Origin: Actinobacteria bacterium IMCC26256 | Lineage (GTDB): Bacteria > Actinomycetota > Acidimicrobiia > IMCC26256 | Direction of reading: 5' to 3' | Length of the DNA stretch: 64,000 bases | Assembly (NCBI GenBank): GCA_001023575.1 | Contig: CP011489.1 | Coordinates: forward strand, 682,001 to 746,000 | In this document: one piece after another, positions 1-8,281 of the stretch | Layout: each line of letters begins with the position of its first letter | How positions within the stretch are numbered: position 1 is the stretch's first letter | Made by a program: the position numbers and the translations under genes | Notes under the pieces: generated by a model | Told to the model about the DNA's origin: nothing | The model's database searches: none | The model's input: the letters and a program-made list of their open reading frames with translations, nothing else

Positions 1-1186
1 GACTGGCGTAGAACTCCACGGAAAGACGCTTGGAGTTGTAGGTCTCGGACGCGTTGGCGTATTAGTAGCGCAGCGTGCACTTGCATTTGGAATGCGTCTT
101 GTTGCTTTCGACCCATTTGTTAGTAACGATCGTGCTCGCCAGCTCGGTGTTGAACTCATACCAACTATTGAGGAACTCTTCGCAGTATCTGACTTTGTGA
201 GCATTCACCTACCGAAGACTCCTGAGACAACCGGACTGATTAATGCCGAACTGCTTGCAAAGGCGAAGCCCGGAATTCGAATCATCAATACCGCACGCGG
301 TGGGATTATCAACGAGCAAGATCTTGCTGATGCCATCATCTCCGGGCATGTTGCTGGCGCCGGCCTCGATGTATTCGCTACAGAGCCGACGACACAATCC
401 CCGCTATTTGCTTTGCCTGAGGTAGTTGTCACTCCTCACCTTGGTGCATCTACGGTCGAGGCCCAGGATAAGGCGGGGGTCACGATTGCAGACATGGTTG
501 TACTCGCACTTCGTGGAGAGTTTGTTCCATTTGCTGTAAACCTCGCTGCTACAGAGGCCAACTCAACAGTGCAGTCGTTCCTGCCGCTAGCAGAACGACT
601 AGGTCGCCTATTCACAGGAATGGCGGGTGGCACTCCAGATCTTCTCGAGGTTTTCTACGAGGGGGCAATCGCCGATTATGACTGCAGAGTCTTGAATCTG
701 GGTGTTCTGAAAGGAATCCTGGGTCCAGTTGTAGATGAGCCGGTGTCATTCGTGAATGCCCCACAGATTGCGGAGAGAAGAGGGCTTGTACTTCGTGAGA
801 CCAAGCGCTCCTCGGCTCGCGACTATGTAAACCTGTTAGAGATACGTGGAACCGTCGCGGGTCGTGAGACTCATGTTGCCGGTACCCTCTACGGCAAGCA
901 GTCGTCTCCTCGGATTGTTGGTATTGACGAGCACATTGTGGACCTTCCCCCGTCAACGCACATGCTCGTAGTTCGTAACTCGGATACTCCAGGGATGATT
1001 GGGCGTGTTGGAACCATCGTCGGGGAGGCAGGGCTCAACATCGCAGATATGGATGTAGGCACCGGCCCGAGTGGAGCGGCGGCCCTAATGGTTCTTTCAC
1101 TCGCCGAGATTGTTCCGGATTCAGTCGTTGACGCACTACGCGCTGAGCCAGGGGTTGTCGATGCCCGGGCAATCGAATTCTCCTGA
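1..1186 (+). CDS. serA: D-3-phosphoglycerate dehydrogenase, 5' end outside the window
   Basis: Catalyses the first committed step of serine synthesis, NAD-dependent oxidation of 3-phosphoglycerate, in the cytoplasm. The frame is open from base 2, and the first ATG at base 92 is internal. The 394 visible codons begin inside the Rossmann fold (GVVGLGRVG, the NAD-binding glycine motif). Catalytic residues of the family are visible: Arg in NTARGG (visible residue about 99), Glu in FATEP (about 128) and His in TPHLGAS (about 146). After the catalytic domain come an intervening (ASB-like) domain and a C-terminal ACT domain (about residues 320-394), the long actinobacterial SerA architecture in which ACT binds serine. 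About 130 N-terminal residues are missing by comparison with the family. It often follows ilvBNC in actinobacteria, which would fit the branched-chain genes downstream. Confidence 0.95.
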   Translation, partial: TGVELHGKTLGVVGLGRVGVLVAQRALAFGMRLVAFDPFVSNDRARQLGVELIPTIEELFAVSDFVSIHLPKTPETTGLINAELLAKAKPGIRIINTARGGIINEQDLADAIISGHVAGAGLDVFATEPTTQSPLFALPEVVVTPHLGASTVEAQDKAGVTIADMVVLALRGEFVPFAVNLAATEANSTVQSFLPLAERLGRLFTGMAGGTPDLLEVFYEGAIADYDCRVLNLGVLKGILGPVVDEPVSFVNAPQIAERRGLVLRETKRSSARDYVNLLEIRGTVAGRETHVAGTLYGKQSSPRIVGIDEHIVDLPPSTHMLVVRNSDTPGMIGRVGTIVGEAGLNIADMDVGTGPSGAAALMVLSLAEIVPDSVVDALRAEPGVVDARAIEFS

Positions 1187-1238
1187 GAGCACCAGCTAAA
1201 TAAGCCTATAAAAAACCCTATTTATGCTTTAGTACTGA

Positions 1239-1631
1239 CTAGGCCTGCTCCGCACCATTCTGGCGAAGTAGATCTCTAATCTCGGTGAGTACCTCGAGCT
1301 CGGTCGGGTCTGCTGCTTGCTCCTCGGAAGATCGCAGCCCACGCAGTTTTTCATATGCCTGTACGACCACAAACAGGGTCGCAGCGATAATCAAGAAGTT
1401 CAGCACGGCATTGATAAAGAGCCCGTAATTAATAACCCCGCTCCCAAGCGTAAGAGTTAGATCATCGAATGACGGCTTTCCAAAGATCGCCCCTACTAAG
1501 GGCATAACAATGTCGTTGACGATGCTCTCAACTAGGGATTTAAATGCGAGGCCGATTACGAATGCAACAGCAACCGTCACCAAATCGCCCTGCATCACGA
1601 ACTTCTTAAAGTCTGACCAGATGTTCTTCAT
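1239..1631 (-). CDS. mscL: Large-conductance mechanosensitive channel MscL
   Basis: Homopentameric inner-membrane channel that opens under hypo-osmotic stress. From ATG 1631 the product is 130 residues, the usual family length. It has an amphipathic N-terminal helix (MKNIWSDFKKFVMQGD), a glycine/alanine-rich TM1 (VTVAVAFVIGLAFKSLV), a periplasmic loop, TM2 (FINAVLNFLIIAATLFVVVQ) and a charged C-terminal helical bundle. The frame stays open upstream to 1715, but the extra 28 residues are polar and unlike the family. ATG 1631 also has a purine-rich AGGGGAAC stretch just upstream, so I chose it. It is convergent with serA and divergent from the acyl-CoA dehydrogenase at 1777. Confidence 0.93.
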   Translation of the reverse strand: MKNIWSDFKKFVMQGDLVTVAVAFVIGLAFKSLVESIVNDIVMPLVGAIFGKPSFDDLTLTLGSGVINYGLFINAVLNFLIIAATLFVVVQAYEKLRGLRSSEEQAADPTELEVLTEIRDLLRQNGAEQA

Positions 1632-1776
1632 GTTGGGTTCCCCTACCTCATCTTTTGGTTGCTGCTTGGTTGTCCTCTTGCGGTGAGGTACCGAAATCGG
1701 CCCCGGCGCGCTCAAGTACGCATAGTCTGCGGTTGGTTTATCCTAAGTCCCTCTAACCAAAAGTTTAAGGATTGCA

Positions 1777-3507
1777 ATGGCAGGGAATGCTCACCCAGGA
1801 ATCTTGTTCAACCCGCATGCCTATGAGGCCAGCGAACTTGATGTCGCTTCACGCTCCCTAATGGAGTCGAGTATCAAGTACTTCGAGTCGCTCGGTAAGA
1901 ACCGCATTACTTCAGAGGACAACGCCGGGGTTTGGTATGCAGATTTCTGTAACTTCCTCGCCGAGTCCGGCGCCTTCGCGAAACTTATGACACCGGCTGG
2001 ATACGGAGCGGAGGACTCGCGCTGGGATACCTGGCGGAACTGTCACTTCAGTGAAATTACCGCGTTCTATAGCCTCGGCTATTGGTATGCGTGGCAGGTA
2101 TCGATGCTGGGTTTGGGCCCTATCTGGATGGGGGAGAACGAAGAAGCGAAGAAGCGCACTGCTGAGTTGCTCCGTGACGGAGGAATTTTTGCATTTGGCC
2201 TCTCCGAGCAGACTCATGGGGCCGATATCTACTCGAGCGAGATGACGCTCACTCCCAATGGCGATGGTACATATAGCGCTAGCGGAAGTAAGTACTACAT
2301 AGGCAACGGCAACGAGGCCGCGCTGGTCTCAGTCTTCGGAAAGATTGCGAATGACGACCCGGAGGCCGGTGTTGAGTACGTGTTCTTTGTTGTCAACTCT
2401 AAGCACAGCGCCTATGAGTTAGAGAAGAACACTATTCATTCTCCGATGTATGTATCGGCCTTCACGCTCCACGAATATCCGATCACGGACGCGGATGTAT
2501 TGGTGCGCGGAGCCGAGGCTTGGAATGTTGCGCTCAACACGATCAATGTATGTAAATACAACCTCGGATGGGCATCCATTGGAATATGCACCCACGCTTT
2601 ATATGAAGCTATAAATCATGCTGGCCACCGCAGCCTCTATGGAGGTTTAGTCACTGATTTTGGTCATGTGCGCCAACTATTCGTAGACGCCTATGCACGC
2701 CTCACTGCGATGAAACTCTTTGCGATGCGTGCAAATGACTATATGCGCAGCGCCTCAGATGAAGACCGTCGCTACCTCCTATACAACCCACTTGTGAAGA
2801 TGAAAGTAACGACTGAGGGCGAGCATGTTGTCAACGCTCTCTGGGATGTAATCGCCGCTAAGGGCTTCGAGGCAGATACATACTTCCAGATGGCTGCACG
2901 CCACATTCGTGCACTGCCAAAGCTCGAAGGAACTGTGCATGTCAACATCGCGCTAATCGTCAAATTCATGGCTAACTATTTCTTCGCACCTCAGGAGTAT
3001 CCAGATATCCCTATGCGAAGAGACGCAACGAACGACTCCTATCTCTTCGAGCAGGCGCCAACGCGAGGGCTAGGGAAGATCTGTTTCCATGACTGGGAGA
3101 AGACCTTTAACAAGTTCGACTCGCTAAATATCTCCATCTTCCGCAGTCAGGTTTTGATTCTCCGCTCAATGCTTGAGGAGGCAGGCCCTGAGGGCTCCCA
3201 GGCGCGTGACATCGATTTCCTGCTTGCGCTTGGAGAACTCTTCTCACTAGTTGTTTACGCTCAACTAATACTTGAGAATGTGGAGTTGATGGGGATTAGC
3301 GAGGCAGTGACAGAGCAGATTTTCGATGTCTTTGTTCGCGACTTCTCAGCCTACGCAACGCGTCTCCACGGAATTTCTGGAGCGACTGAGCGCCAGGCTG
3401 AGTTTGCGCTTGCGATGGTTAAGCGTCCAAATGCCGATGCAGAGAGATTCAATGCAGTCTGGGAAGAGGTCTCAGGGCTAATGGATACTTACGAACTCGC
3501 GCCCTAA
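1777..3507 (+). CDS. Acyl-CoA dehydrogenase family flavoprotein, long form
   Basis: 576 residues, longer than the usual 380-430 of FadE enzymes. An N-terminal helical domain is followed by the middle beta domain with the FAD/substrate signature FGLSEQTHGAD (about residues 138-148, equivalent to LTEPxAGSD) and a C-terminal helical bundle, plus about 150 extra C-terminal residues. It should oxidise an acyl-CoA thioester to the enoyl-CoA using FAD. Substrate and catalytic base cannot be assigned by eye. The ATG is preceded by AAGGA at 5-base spacing. It stands alone between divergent mscL and the convergent sunset-domain gene, so it has its own transcript. A second, shorter acyl-CoA dehydrogenase lies at 55064. 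Confidence 0.88.
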   Translation: MAGNAHPGILFNPHAYEASELDVASRSLMESSIKYFESLGKNRITSEDNAGVWYADFCNFLAESGAFAKLMTPAGYGAEDSRWDTWRNCHFSEITAFYSLGYWYAWQVSMLGLGPIWMGENEEAKKRTAELLRDGGIFAFGLSEQTHGADIYSSEMTLTPNGDGTYSASGSKYYIGNGNEAALVSVFGKIANDDPEAGVEYVFFVVNSKHSAYELEKNTIHSPMYVSAFTLHEYPITDADVLVRGAEAWNVALNTINVCKYNLGWASIGICTHALYEAINHAGHRSLYGGLVTDFGHVRQLFVDAYARLTAMKLFAMRANDYMRSASDEDRRYLLYNPLVKMKVTTEGEHVVNALWDVIAAKGFEADTYFQMAARHIRALPKLEGTVHVNIALIVKFMANYFFAPQEYPDIPMRRDATNDSYLFEQAPTRGLGKICFHDWEKTFNKFDSLNISIFRSQVLILRSMLEEAGPEGSQARDIDFLLALGELFSLVVYAQLILENVELMGISEAVTEQIFDVFVRDFSAYATRLHGISGATERQAEFALAMVKRPNADAERFNAVWEEVSGLMDTYELAP

Positions 3508-3534
3508 ACGTCTCGCGTCTTAACGCTTGACTGT

Positions 3535-3903
3535 TTAGCGCTTGGCTGGGCGTAATCCGTCTGCCTCGGCTGCCTCTGCATCTCGATAGCAACGATCAGC
3601 CGCGGTGCGCTCATAGGATGCGCCCTCGGGGGAGTGAAAAATCTCACTCGAGTGCTTTGCTTTGATTGGATAATTGACCGGGCAGGCACCATCAACTGCT
3701 GGGACCCAGGCGGCAGATTTGGATTCATTAGTCGTGGAGGAACGCTCCTGATCTGGAGCCTTCTTGCGAGGAAAGAGCGGAACTGCTGGCGGAATATCAG
3801 CCGCCTCAGTGGCTGGATTCAGGAGTCTCCATACCCCCGCTCCTGCTGCTACCGCGGTAGCGAATCCGATTAGTCGCCCTATGAATCCAAGAAGTCTGCG
3901 CAT
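3535..3903 (-). CDS. Membrane-anchored sunset-domain protein
   Basis: 122 residues. The N-terminus is one hydrophobic segment (LLGFIGRLIGFATAVAAGAGVW, about residues 4-25), followed by a Pro/Ser-rich linker. A C-terminal domain of about 50 residues begins CPVNYPIKAKHSSEIFHSP and continues through YERT, DRCYRDAEAAEADGLRPAK. This pattern (CP..PIK, S.I.H.P, Y..T, C, AEADG.R) matches the actinobacterial sunset domain as I know it. Its function is not established; the topology suggests an extracytoplasmic domain anchored at the membrane. It is convergent with the acyl-CoA dehydrogenase (27 bases between stops). Confidence is high that it is a gene and moderate for the domain name. Confidence 0.82.
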   Translation of the reverse strand: MRRLLGFIGRLIGFATAVAAGAGVWRLLNPATEAADIPPAVPLFPRKKAPDQERSSTTNESKSAAWVPAVDGACPVNYPIKAKHSSEIFHSPEGASYERTAADRCYRDAEAAEADGLRPAKR

Positions 3904-3971
3904 GGGGATGGATCTTCGCGCGTTTTAAGGGTTCCGTGCTTAGCGAACTCTCTGGTAGGGTCTAAAACATC

Positions 3972-4022
3972 ATGAAATCCAGAGGATCAATCTCCACCAA
4001 CACCAGCCTCCTACTTACGTAG
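3972..4022 (+). CDS. leuA leader peptide (LeuL-like)
   Basis: A 16-codon reading frame, MKSRGSISTNTSLLLT, with three consecutive leucine codons (ctc cta ctt, 4008-4016) one codon before the TAG. It ends two bases before a long hairpin (4024-4048) and 31 bases before a rho-independent terminator ahead of leuA. That is the expected layout of a leucine attenuator: ribosome stalling at Leu codons when Leu-tRNA is scarce changes RNA folding. A -10-like TAGGGT lies at 3956-3961, ten bases before the ATG, and there is no ribosome binding site, so the peptide may be read from a leaderless transcript. Recognition of the layout is direct; the regulatory mechanism is inferred. Confidence 0.75.
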   Translation: MKSRGSISTNTSLLLT

Positions 4023-4023
4023 C

Positions 4024-4086
4024 GGTGGGCGCCTCCTAGGTGCTCACCGATGCCTCCTCGTGCCCTTAGGGCCGGGGGGGTTTTTT
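4024..4086 (+). terminator. leuA attenuator: pause hairpin plus rho-independent terminator
   Basis: Hairpin 1 spans 4024-4048: an 11-bp stem (GGTGGGCGCCT with AGGTGCTCACC, two G-U pairs) and loop CCT, starting right after the leader stop codon. Hairpin 2 pairs CCTCCTCG (4053-4060) with CGGGGGGG (4073-4080) around an inner GCCC-TTA-GGGC, and six T residues follow (4081-4086). Hairpin 2 is a typical intrinsic terminator placed 80 bases before leuA. An antiterminator between the 3' half of hairpin 1 and the 5' arm of hairpin 2 is likely, but I could not define it base by base. Confidence 0.78.
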
Positions 4087-4125
4087 GTTGGCCTACCGAG
4101 GCCCGCATAGCGAAAACCGTTATAA

Positions 4126-4148
4126 CCAAGACCCAAGACCCAAGACCC
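4126..4148 (+). repeat. Three tandem copies of a 7-base unit before leuA
   Basis: CCAAGAC is repeated three times without change at 4126-4146, with two further bases of the unit, in the spacer between the attenuator terminator and the leuA start. Slippage of this kind would change leader length only. No function is assigned. Confidence 0.7.
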
Positions 4149-4167
4149 GACTAAAAGGATGAACCCC

Positions 4168-5709
4168 ATGGACAGGGTGAAGATTTTCGATACGACCCTC
4201 AGAGACGGCGAGCAGAGCCCGGGTATCTCACTGGATACTGGCGAGAAACTCGAGATCGCTGAGCAGCTCGCGCGCCTTGGTGTCGACATCATCGAGGCAG
4301 GGTTCCCAATAGCGAGTGACGGCGACTTTGAGTCTGTTGAGGCCATCGCCAAACAAGTACAGGGCCCCACGATCGCAGCTCTCTCTCGTACTGGTTTTAA
4401 AGATATCGACCGTGCATGGGAAGCAGTACGCCACGCTAAGAGCAATCGAATCCATGTGTTTATCGCAACCTCCGAGATTCACATGGCCAAGAAACTGCGC
4501 ATGACCCGTGACCAAGTAAAGGTTGAGGCAGCAGCCGGCATTGCACGTGCTGCGAGCTACACCGGCGACGTCGAGTTCTCTCCTGAGGATGGATTTAGGT
4601 CTGATCCAGAGTTCATGGTTGAGGTGTGTCAGATAGCTGTAGACAACGGAGCAACGACTCTGAACATTCCTGACACTGTTGGTTATGCAATGCCGGGTGA
4701 TTACGGAGCATTGATTGCCTATGTAATCGAGAATGTGAAGGGCGACTACGTCGTCTCAACGCATTGCCATGATGACCTTGGCCTCGCTGTTGCCAACTCC
4801 CTCTCGGGGGTGCTCAATGGAGCGCGCCAGGTTGAGTGTGCAATCAACGGGCTCGGTGAGCGTGCCGGTAACGCAGCACTTGAGGAGGTAGTCATGGCGA
4901 TGCGAACTCGCGATGACCACTTTGGTGGGCTCACGACGGGTATCCAGACAGCTGAGTTGGCTCGTACATCGCGCCTTGTATCTCGTCTTACGGGCTATCC
5001 AGTGCAGTACAACAAGGCAGTTGTGGGGCGCAATGCGTTCGCGCATGAGAGCGGCATTCATCAGCACGGAGTTCTCGAGGACCGCAATACATACGAGATT
5101 ATTGATGCACGAGAAGTTGGCCAGGAGGCCGCACAAATTGTGCTCGGTAAGCACTCTGGTCGCCACGCTTTCGCTGAGACACTCTCGACTATGGGTCTGC
5201 GGATCCAAGGCGATGCGCTTAATCAAGCCTTTACGCGATTCAAAGAACTTGCAGACCGTAAGGTGCAGATTACTGATGCGGACCTTGAGGCAATTGTGGC
5301 AGAGGAGCTCGGTACCAGTGAGGTGCACAGATTCACGATGGTGAGCCTTGATGTGCGCGGCGGCACAATCTCCACCCCAACAGCAGATGTGGTGCTGCGC
5401 GATGGAGACACAAACGTTGAGGCGACCGGTACCGGTAACGGAATGATTGACGCTGCAGTAGATGCGATTGCAACTGCTACTGGCTACGTCGGGAAGGTGC
5501 TCGACTTCAATGTTTCCTCAGTTACCTCTGGTGGTGACGCACTCGGTGATGTCGTGATCCAACTCGAGGTAGGCGGAACCAAAGCCTCAGGGCGAGGTGT
5601 AGCTACCGATGTGGTCGAGGCCTCAGCACGCGCCTATCTGAATGCTGTTAACCGAATTGTGAGGATCCAGAGCCGAGGCCAGGAGCGCGAGCACGACATC
5701 GGTCCTTGA
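4168..5709 (+). CDS. leuA: 2-isopropylmalate synthase
   Basis: First committed enzyme of leucine synthesis: condenses acetyl-CoA with 2-ketoisovalerate. It is the roughly 510-residue bacterial type I LeuA. The N-terminal TIM barrel has the signature DTTLRDGEQSPG and the metal-binding HCHDD segment. A linker follows (KHSGRHAF at about residue 330), then the C-terminal regulatory domain (about 385-513) that binds leucine in the family. An earlier in-frame ATG exists at 4159, but AAGGA (4155-4159) is 8 bases before ATG 4168 and overlaps the earlier codon, so 4168 is preferred. Expression is probably controlled by the leucine leader at 3972-4086. Compare cimA at 19641, a different subfamily. Confidence 0.95.
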   Translation: MDRVKIFDTTLRDGEQSPGISLDTGEKLEIAEQLARLGVDIIEAGFPIASDGDFESVEAIAKQVQGPTIAALSRTGFKDIDRAWEAVRHAKSNRIHVFIATSEIHMAKKLRMTRDQVKVEAAAGIARAASYTGDVEFSPEDGFRSDPEFMVEVCQIAVDNGATTLNIPDTVGYAMPGDYGALIAYVIENVKGDYVVSTHCHDDLGLAVANSLSGVLNGARQVECAINGLGERAGNAALEEVVMAMRTRDDHFGGLTTGIQTAELARTSRLVSRLTGYPVQYNKAVVGRNAFAHESGIHQHGVLEDRNTYEIIDAREVGQEAAQIVLGKHSGRHAFAETLSTMGLRIQGDALNQAFTRFKELADRKVQITDADLEAIVAEELGTSEVHRFTMVSLDVRGGTISTPTADVVLRDGDTNVEATGTGNGMIDAAVDAIATATGYVGKVLDFNVSSVTSGGDALGDVVIQLEVGGTKASGRGVATDVVEASARAYLNAVNRIVRIQSRGQEREHDIGP

Positions 5710-5765
5710 GGCTCGGAATCTCGGGTTTAATTGAGTGCTAGATAAATAATAGAGACGCAGGACAA

Positions 5766-5933
5766 ATGCCGCTAACAGGCATCATGAACCCGTTGACGGG
5801 TCGGGATTCTCGGGGCCTAAATCAGGGAAAAAAAAATAGGTATTAGGGCTCAAGTTTCTCTGGGCCCGGGCCGATATCTCTCGCACAAGCAACGCCAAAC
5901 CCTTCCGGGGTGGGTACAGGGGCCTAAATCAGG
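5766..5933 (+). ncRNA. Tandem structured RNA-like motif of unknown type
   Basis: Two units share a layout. Unit A: hairpin ATGCC/GGCAT (5766-5782), hairpin ACCCG-TTGA-CGGGT (5788-5801), then the core GGGGCCTAAATCAGG (5812-5826) and a run of A. Unit B: hairpin ACCCT-TCC-GGGGT (5899-5911), then the same 15-base core (5919-5933), in which GGCCT-AAATC-AGGCC forms a perfect hairpin. The cores are 107 bases apart and identical. The units lie in the roughly 300-base gap after leuA, upstream of a 45-codon gene with a good ribosome binding site. Tandem aptamer-like units before a short gene suggest cis-regulation. I do not match it to a known riboswitch class, and strand is assumed from the downstream gene. 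Confidence 0.45.
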
Positions 5934-6008
5934 CCAGAAGAACTGTACTCAATCCCTTGAAGATTCCGGCAGCAAATAGCGAAAGACACGAGCCAAATGG
6001 AGAATCAA

Positions 6009-6146
6009 ATGAGTTACCACGAGTTCCTTGCTTACCTTTACGACCACGAGACATCACGTGACCTTGCCGTTGGAATTGCCCAGGCAGTTGCAGAGGCTCC
6101 GCACCCAGAGTCGAACGACAAGCGTCAAGTATCCCTAGCGGTATAG
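6009..6146 (+). CDS. Small 45-residue acidic protein of unknown function
   Basis: Starts MSYHEFLAYLYDHE and continues with an alanine-rich, probably helical segment (LAVGIAQAVAEA) and a polar tail ending QVSLAV. No family is recognised. Support for translation: GGAG at 5999-6002, six bases before the ATG, and a stop that falls 13 bases before the end of convergent leuD, filling the gap neatly. An in-frame ATG at 5997 would overlap that ribosome binding site. It is the only gene downstream of the tandem structured motif, so the two probably belong to one transcript. Confidence 0.6.
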   Translation: MSYHEFLAYLYDHETSRDLAVGIAQAVAEAPHPESNDKRQVSLAV

Positions 6147-6159
6147 CCCTTTCTTAGGG

Positions 6160-6756
6160 CTACGCCCCAACTCGCGGTAAGTGAGTTGGGCGCGTTGCCT
6201 CAAAGGCTGTGATCTCATCGGCAAACTTCTCAGTTATACCGATGTCATCTAGGCCATGAACCAGGCGATGAATGTGGTGGTCGTCAAGATGGAACGGCTC
6301 CTCCATATCGAGTGACGGCACGCGAAGGATTAAATCCGGTACGTCGATGATTATCTCGATGGTTGGGTCCGCCTCAACCGCACGCATGATGCGATCGACC
6401 TCCTCGGGCCCGAGTGTCACCGGTACGAGCCCGATCTTTAAGCAATTGTTCCGGAATATATCGGCGAAGCGAGAAGAGATGATCGCCTTGAAGCCGTAGT
6501 CCTCGAGTGCCCATGGTGCGTGCTCGCGAGACGATCCGGTTCCAAAGTTTGGGCCTGCTACAAGAATCCCAGCCCCCTGGTATTGAGGTTGGTTGAGAAC
6601 AAACTCGGGGTCTTCGCGCCACTCTGAGAAGAGCCCGGCTCCGAACCCTGTGCGCTCAATGCGCTTTAGCCAATCACTTGGAATGATCTGATCGGTATCT
6701 ACATCCGATCGGTCGAGCGGCACTGCGCGCTCTGTGATGAGTTTTACTGGCTCCAT
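6160..6756 (-). CDS. leuD: 3-isopropylmalate dehydratase small subunit
   Basis: 198 residues, the usual LeuD length. Together with LeuC it isomerises 2-isopropylmalate to 3-isopropylmalate. Visible family motifs are DRSDVDTDQIIPSDWLK near the N-terminus, the swivel-domain loop GPNFGTGSSREHAPWAL (about residues 68-84), and ISSRFADIFRNNCLKIGL. It lies 21 bases downstream of leuC on the same strand and is the second gene of a leuCD operon. It ends convergent with the 45-codon gene. Confidence 0.95.
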   Translation of the reverse strand: MEPVKLITERAVPLDRSDVDTDQIIPSDWLKRIERTGFGAGLFSEWREDPEFVLNQPQYQGAGILVAGPNFGTGSSREHAPWALEDYGFKAIISSRFADIFRNNCLKIGLVPVTLGPEEVDRIMRAVEADPTIEIIIDVPDLILRVPSLDMEEPFHLDDHHIHRLVHGLDDIGITEKFADEITAFEATRPTHLPRVGA

Positions 6757-6777
6757 GACATTCTCCTATCTAGGTTT

Positions 6778-8205
6778 TTAGTTATCGAGGTCGGATGGGA
6801 TTGCGAAGTGGCCTGCAATGGCTGTGGCAGCCGCGACAGCGGGGGAGACGAGGTGCGTGCGTCCTCCACGTCCCTGGCGCCCTTCGAAGTTGCGGTTCGA
6901 TGTACTCGCACTGCGCTCGCCGGGTGACAATTTGTCTGGGTTCATAGCGAGACACATTGAGCACCCTGGCTCACGCCACTCGAGCCCGGCAGCGATGAAT
7001 ACATCATGCAGACCCTCTGCCTCTGCTTGATCCTTCACCGCAAACGAACCGGGCACCACCATTGCGCGCATGCCAGATTTGATGCTGCGACCGCGCAGAA
7101 CATCTGCGGCTGCACGAAGGTCCTCGATACGAGAGTTAGTGCAGGACCCTATGAATACAGTATCGACCTCGATCTCACGCATTGGTGTACCTGGCGTGAG
7201 GCCCATGTACTGAAGCGCTCGATACGCCGCATCGCGAGCATCGGGGTCTGTGTACGAATCGGGGTCCGGTACTGAGTCCTCGATGGTGATGGTCTGCCCA
7301 GGGTTTGTGCCCCATGAGATCGATGGGCGGATAGTGGCGGCATCGATTACGAGTTCGCGATCGAATACTGCGTCGTCATCTGTCGCAAGCTCGCGCCAGT
7401 CTGCGACTGCTTTATCCCAGTCAGCTCCCTTCGGTGCATATGGACGACCCTTGAGATACTCAAAGGCCACTTCATCTGGTGCAACTAGCCCTGCTCGCGC
7501 GCCTGCCTCGATAGACATGTTGCAGAGAGTCATGCGACCCTCCATCGAGAGTGAGCGGATAGCAGATCCTCGGTACTCAATGACCGAACCGATCCCGCCG
7601 CCGGTGCCGAGCGCAGCGATGATCGTGAGTGTCACATCCTTTGCAGTAACTCCCTCGGGAAGTTTGCCCTCGACAGTTACAGCGAGAGTGCCCGGACGCG
7701 CCTGGGGCAGTGTCTGTGTGGCTAGGACATGCTCGACCTCGCTGGTGCCGATTCCGAACGCAAGTGCGCCGAAGGCTCCATGCGTAGATGTATGGCTATC
7801 GCCACAGACGATGGTCATACCAGGTTGCGTGAGGCCCTGCTCGGGGCCGATGACATGCACAATGCCTTGGCCCGGCTGCCCCATCGCGTGGCAGAGAACC
7901 CCAAACTCATCACAGTTACGCGCAAGTGTCTCCATCTGGATACGTGAGACGGAATCCTTTACGCCGATCGAAAGGTCGCTCTCGCCCCAGACGAGAGCCA
8001 CATCGGTCGGGACGTTGTGATCCATTGTTGCGACGGTAAGGTCTGGTCGGCGCACGCTGCGACCGTTCATGCGAAGCCCATCGAAGGCCTGCGGTGATGT
8101 CACCTCGTGTACAAGGTGGAGGTCGATGTAAAGGATCGTGGGCTCGCCTTCTGCGGCGCGCACAACATGGAGGTCCCAGACCTTCTCGCTAAGAGTTCTT
8201 CCCAT
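6778..8205 (-). CDS. leuC: 3-isopropylmalate dehydratase large subunit
   Basis: 475 residues, aconitase superfamily, binding a 4Fe-4S cluster. The three cluster cysteines are visible: Cys355 in GSCTNSR, and Cys415 and Cys418 in [17 protein letters not shown] (about 135-146) and MDHNVPT (61-67) are also characteristic. The start ATG 8205 is preceded by GAAGGAG. It is first gene of the leuCD operon and is transcribed away from the IclR-type regulator at 8294. A TATAGT -10-like box on this strand overlaps the inverted repeat at 8267-8281, so repression by that regulator is plausible. Confidence 0.96.
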   Translation of the reverse strand: MGRTLSEKVWDLHVVRAAEGEPTILYIDLHLVHEVTSPQAFDGLRMNGRSVRRPDLTVATMDHNVPTDVALVWGESDLSIGVKDSVSRIQMETLARNCDEFGVLCHAMGQPGQGIVHVIGPEQGLTQPGMTIVCGDSHTSTHGAFGALAFGIGTSEVEHVLATQTLPQARPGTLAVTVEGKLPEGVTAKDVTLTIIAALGTGGGIGSVIEYRGSAIRSLSMEGRMTLCNMSIEAGARAGLVAPDEVAFEYLKGRPYAPKGADWDKAVADWRELATDDDAVFDRELVIDAATIRPSISWGTNPGQTITIEDSVPDPDSYTDPDARDAAYRALQYMGLTPGTPMREIEVDTVFIGSCTNSRIEDLRAAADVLRGRSIKSGMRAMVVPGSFAVKDQAEAEGLHDVFIAAGLEWREPGCSMCLAMNPDKLSPGERSASTSNRNFEGRQGRGGRTHLVSPAVAAATAIAGHFAIPSDLDN

Positions 8206-8266
8206 TACTTTTCTCCTTCTTTCACTTGAGGTTTCTTGTTCTTGATTCTTCTCGATATTTGATTTG

Positions 8267-8281
8267 TCTCACTATATGAGA
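8267..8281. promoter_or_regulatory. Inverted repeat, probable operator between leuCD and the IclR-type regulator
   Basis: TCTCA-CTATA-TGAGA is a perfect 5-bp inverted repeat with a 5-base centre in the 88-base divergent gap. It overlaps a TATAGT -10-like box reading toward leuC and sits 12 bases before the regulator start codon. The position fits an operator for the adjacent NdgR/LtbR-type protein; binding itself is inferred. Confidence 0.55.

Noticed and set aside
7250-8020. 256-codon frame opposite leuC
   Set aside because: Fully inside a well-supported leuC; composition (Ser/Pro/Thr-rich) is typical of antisense codon patterns.
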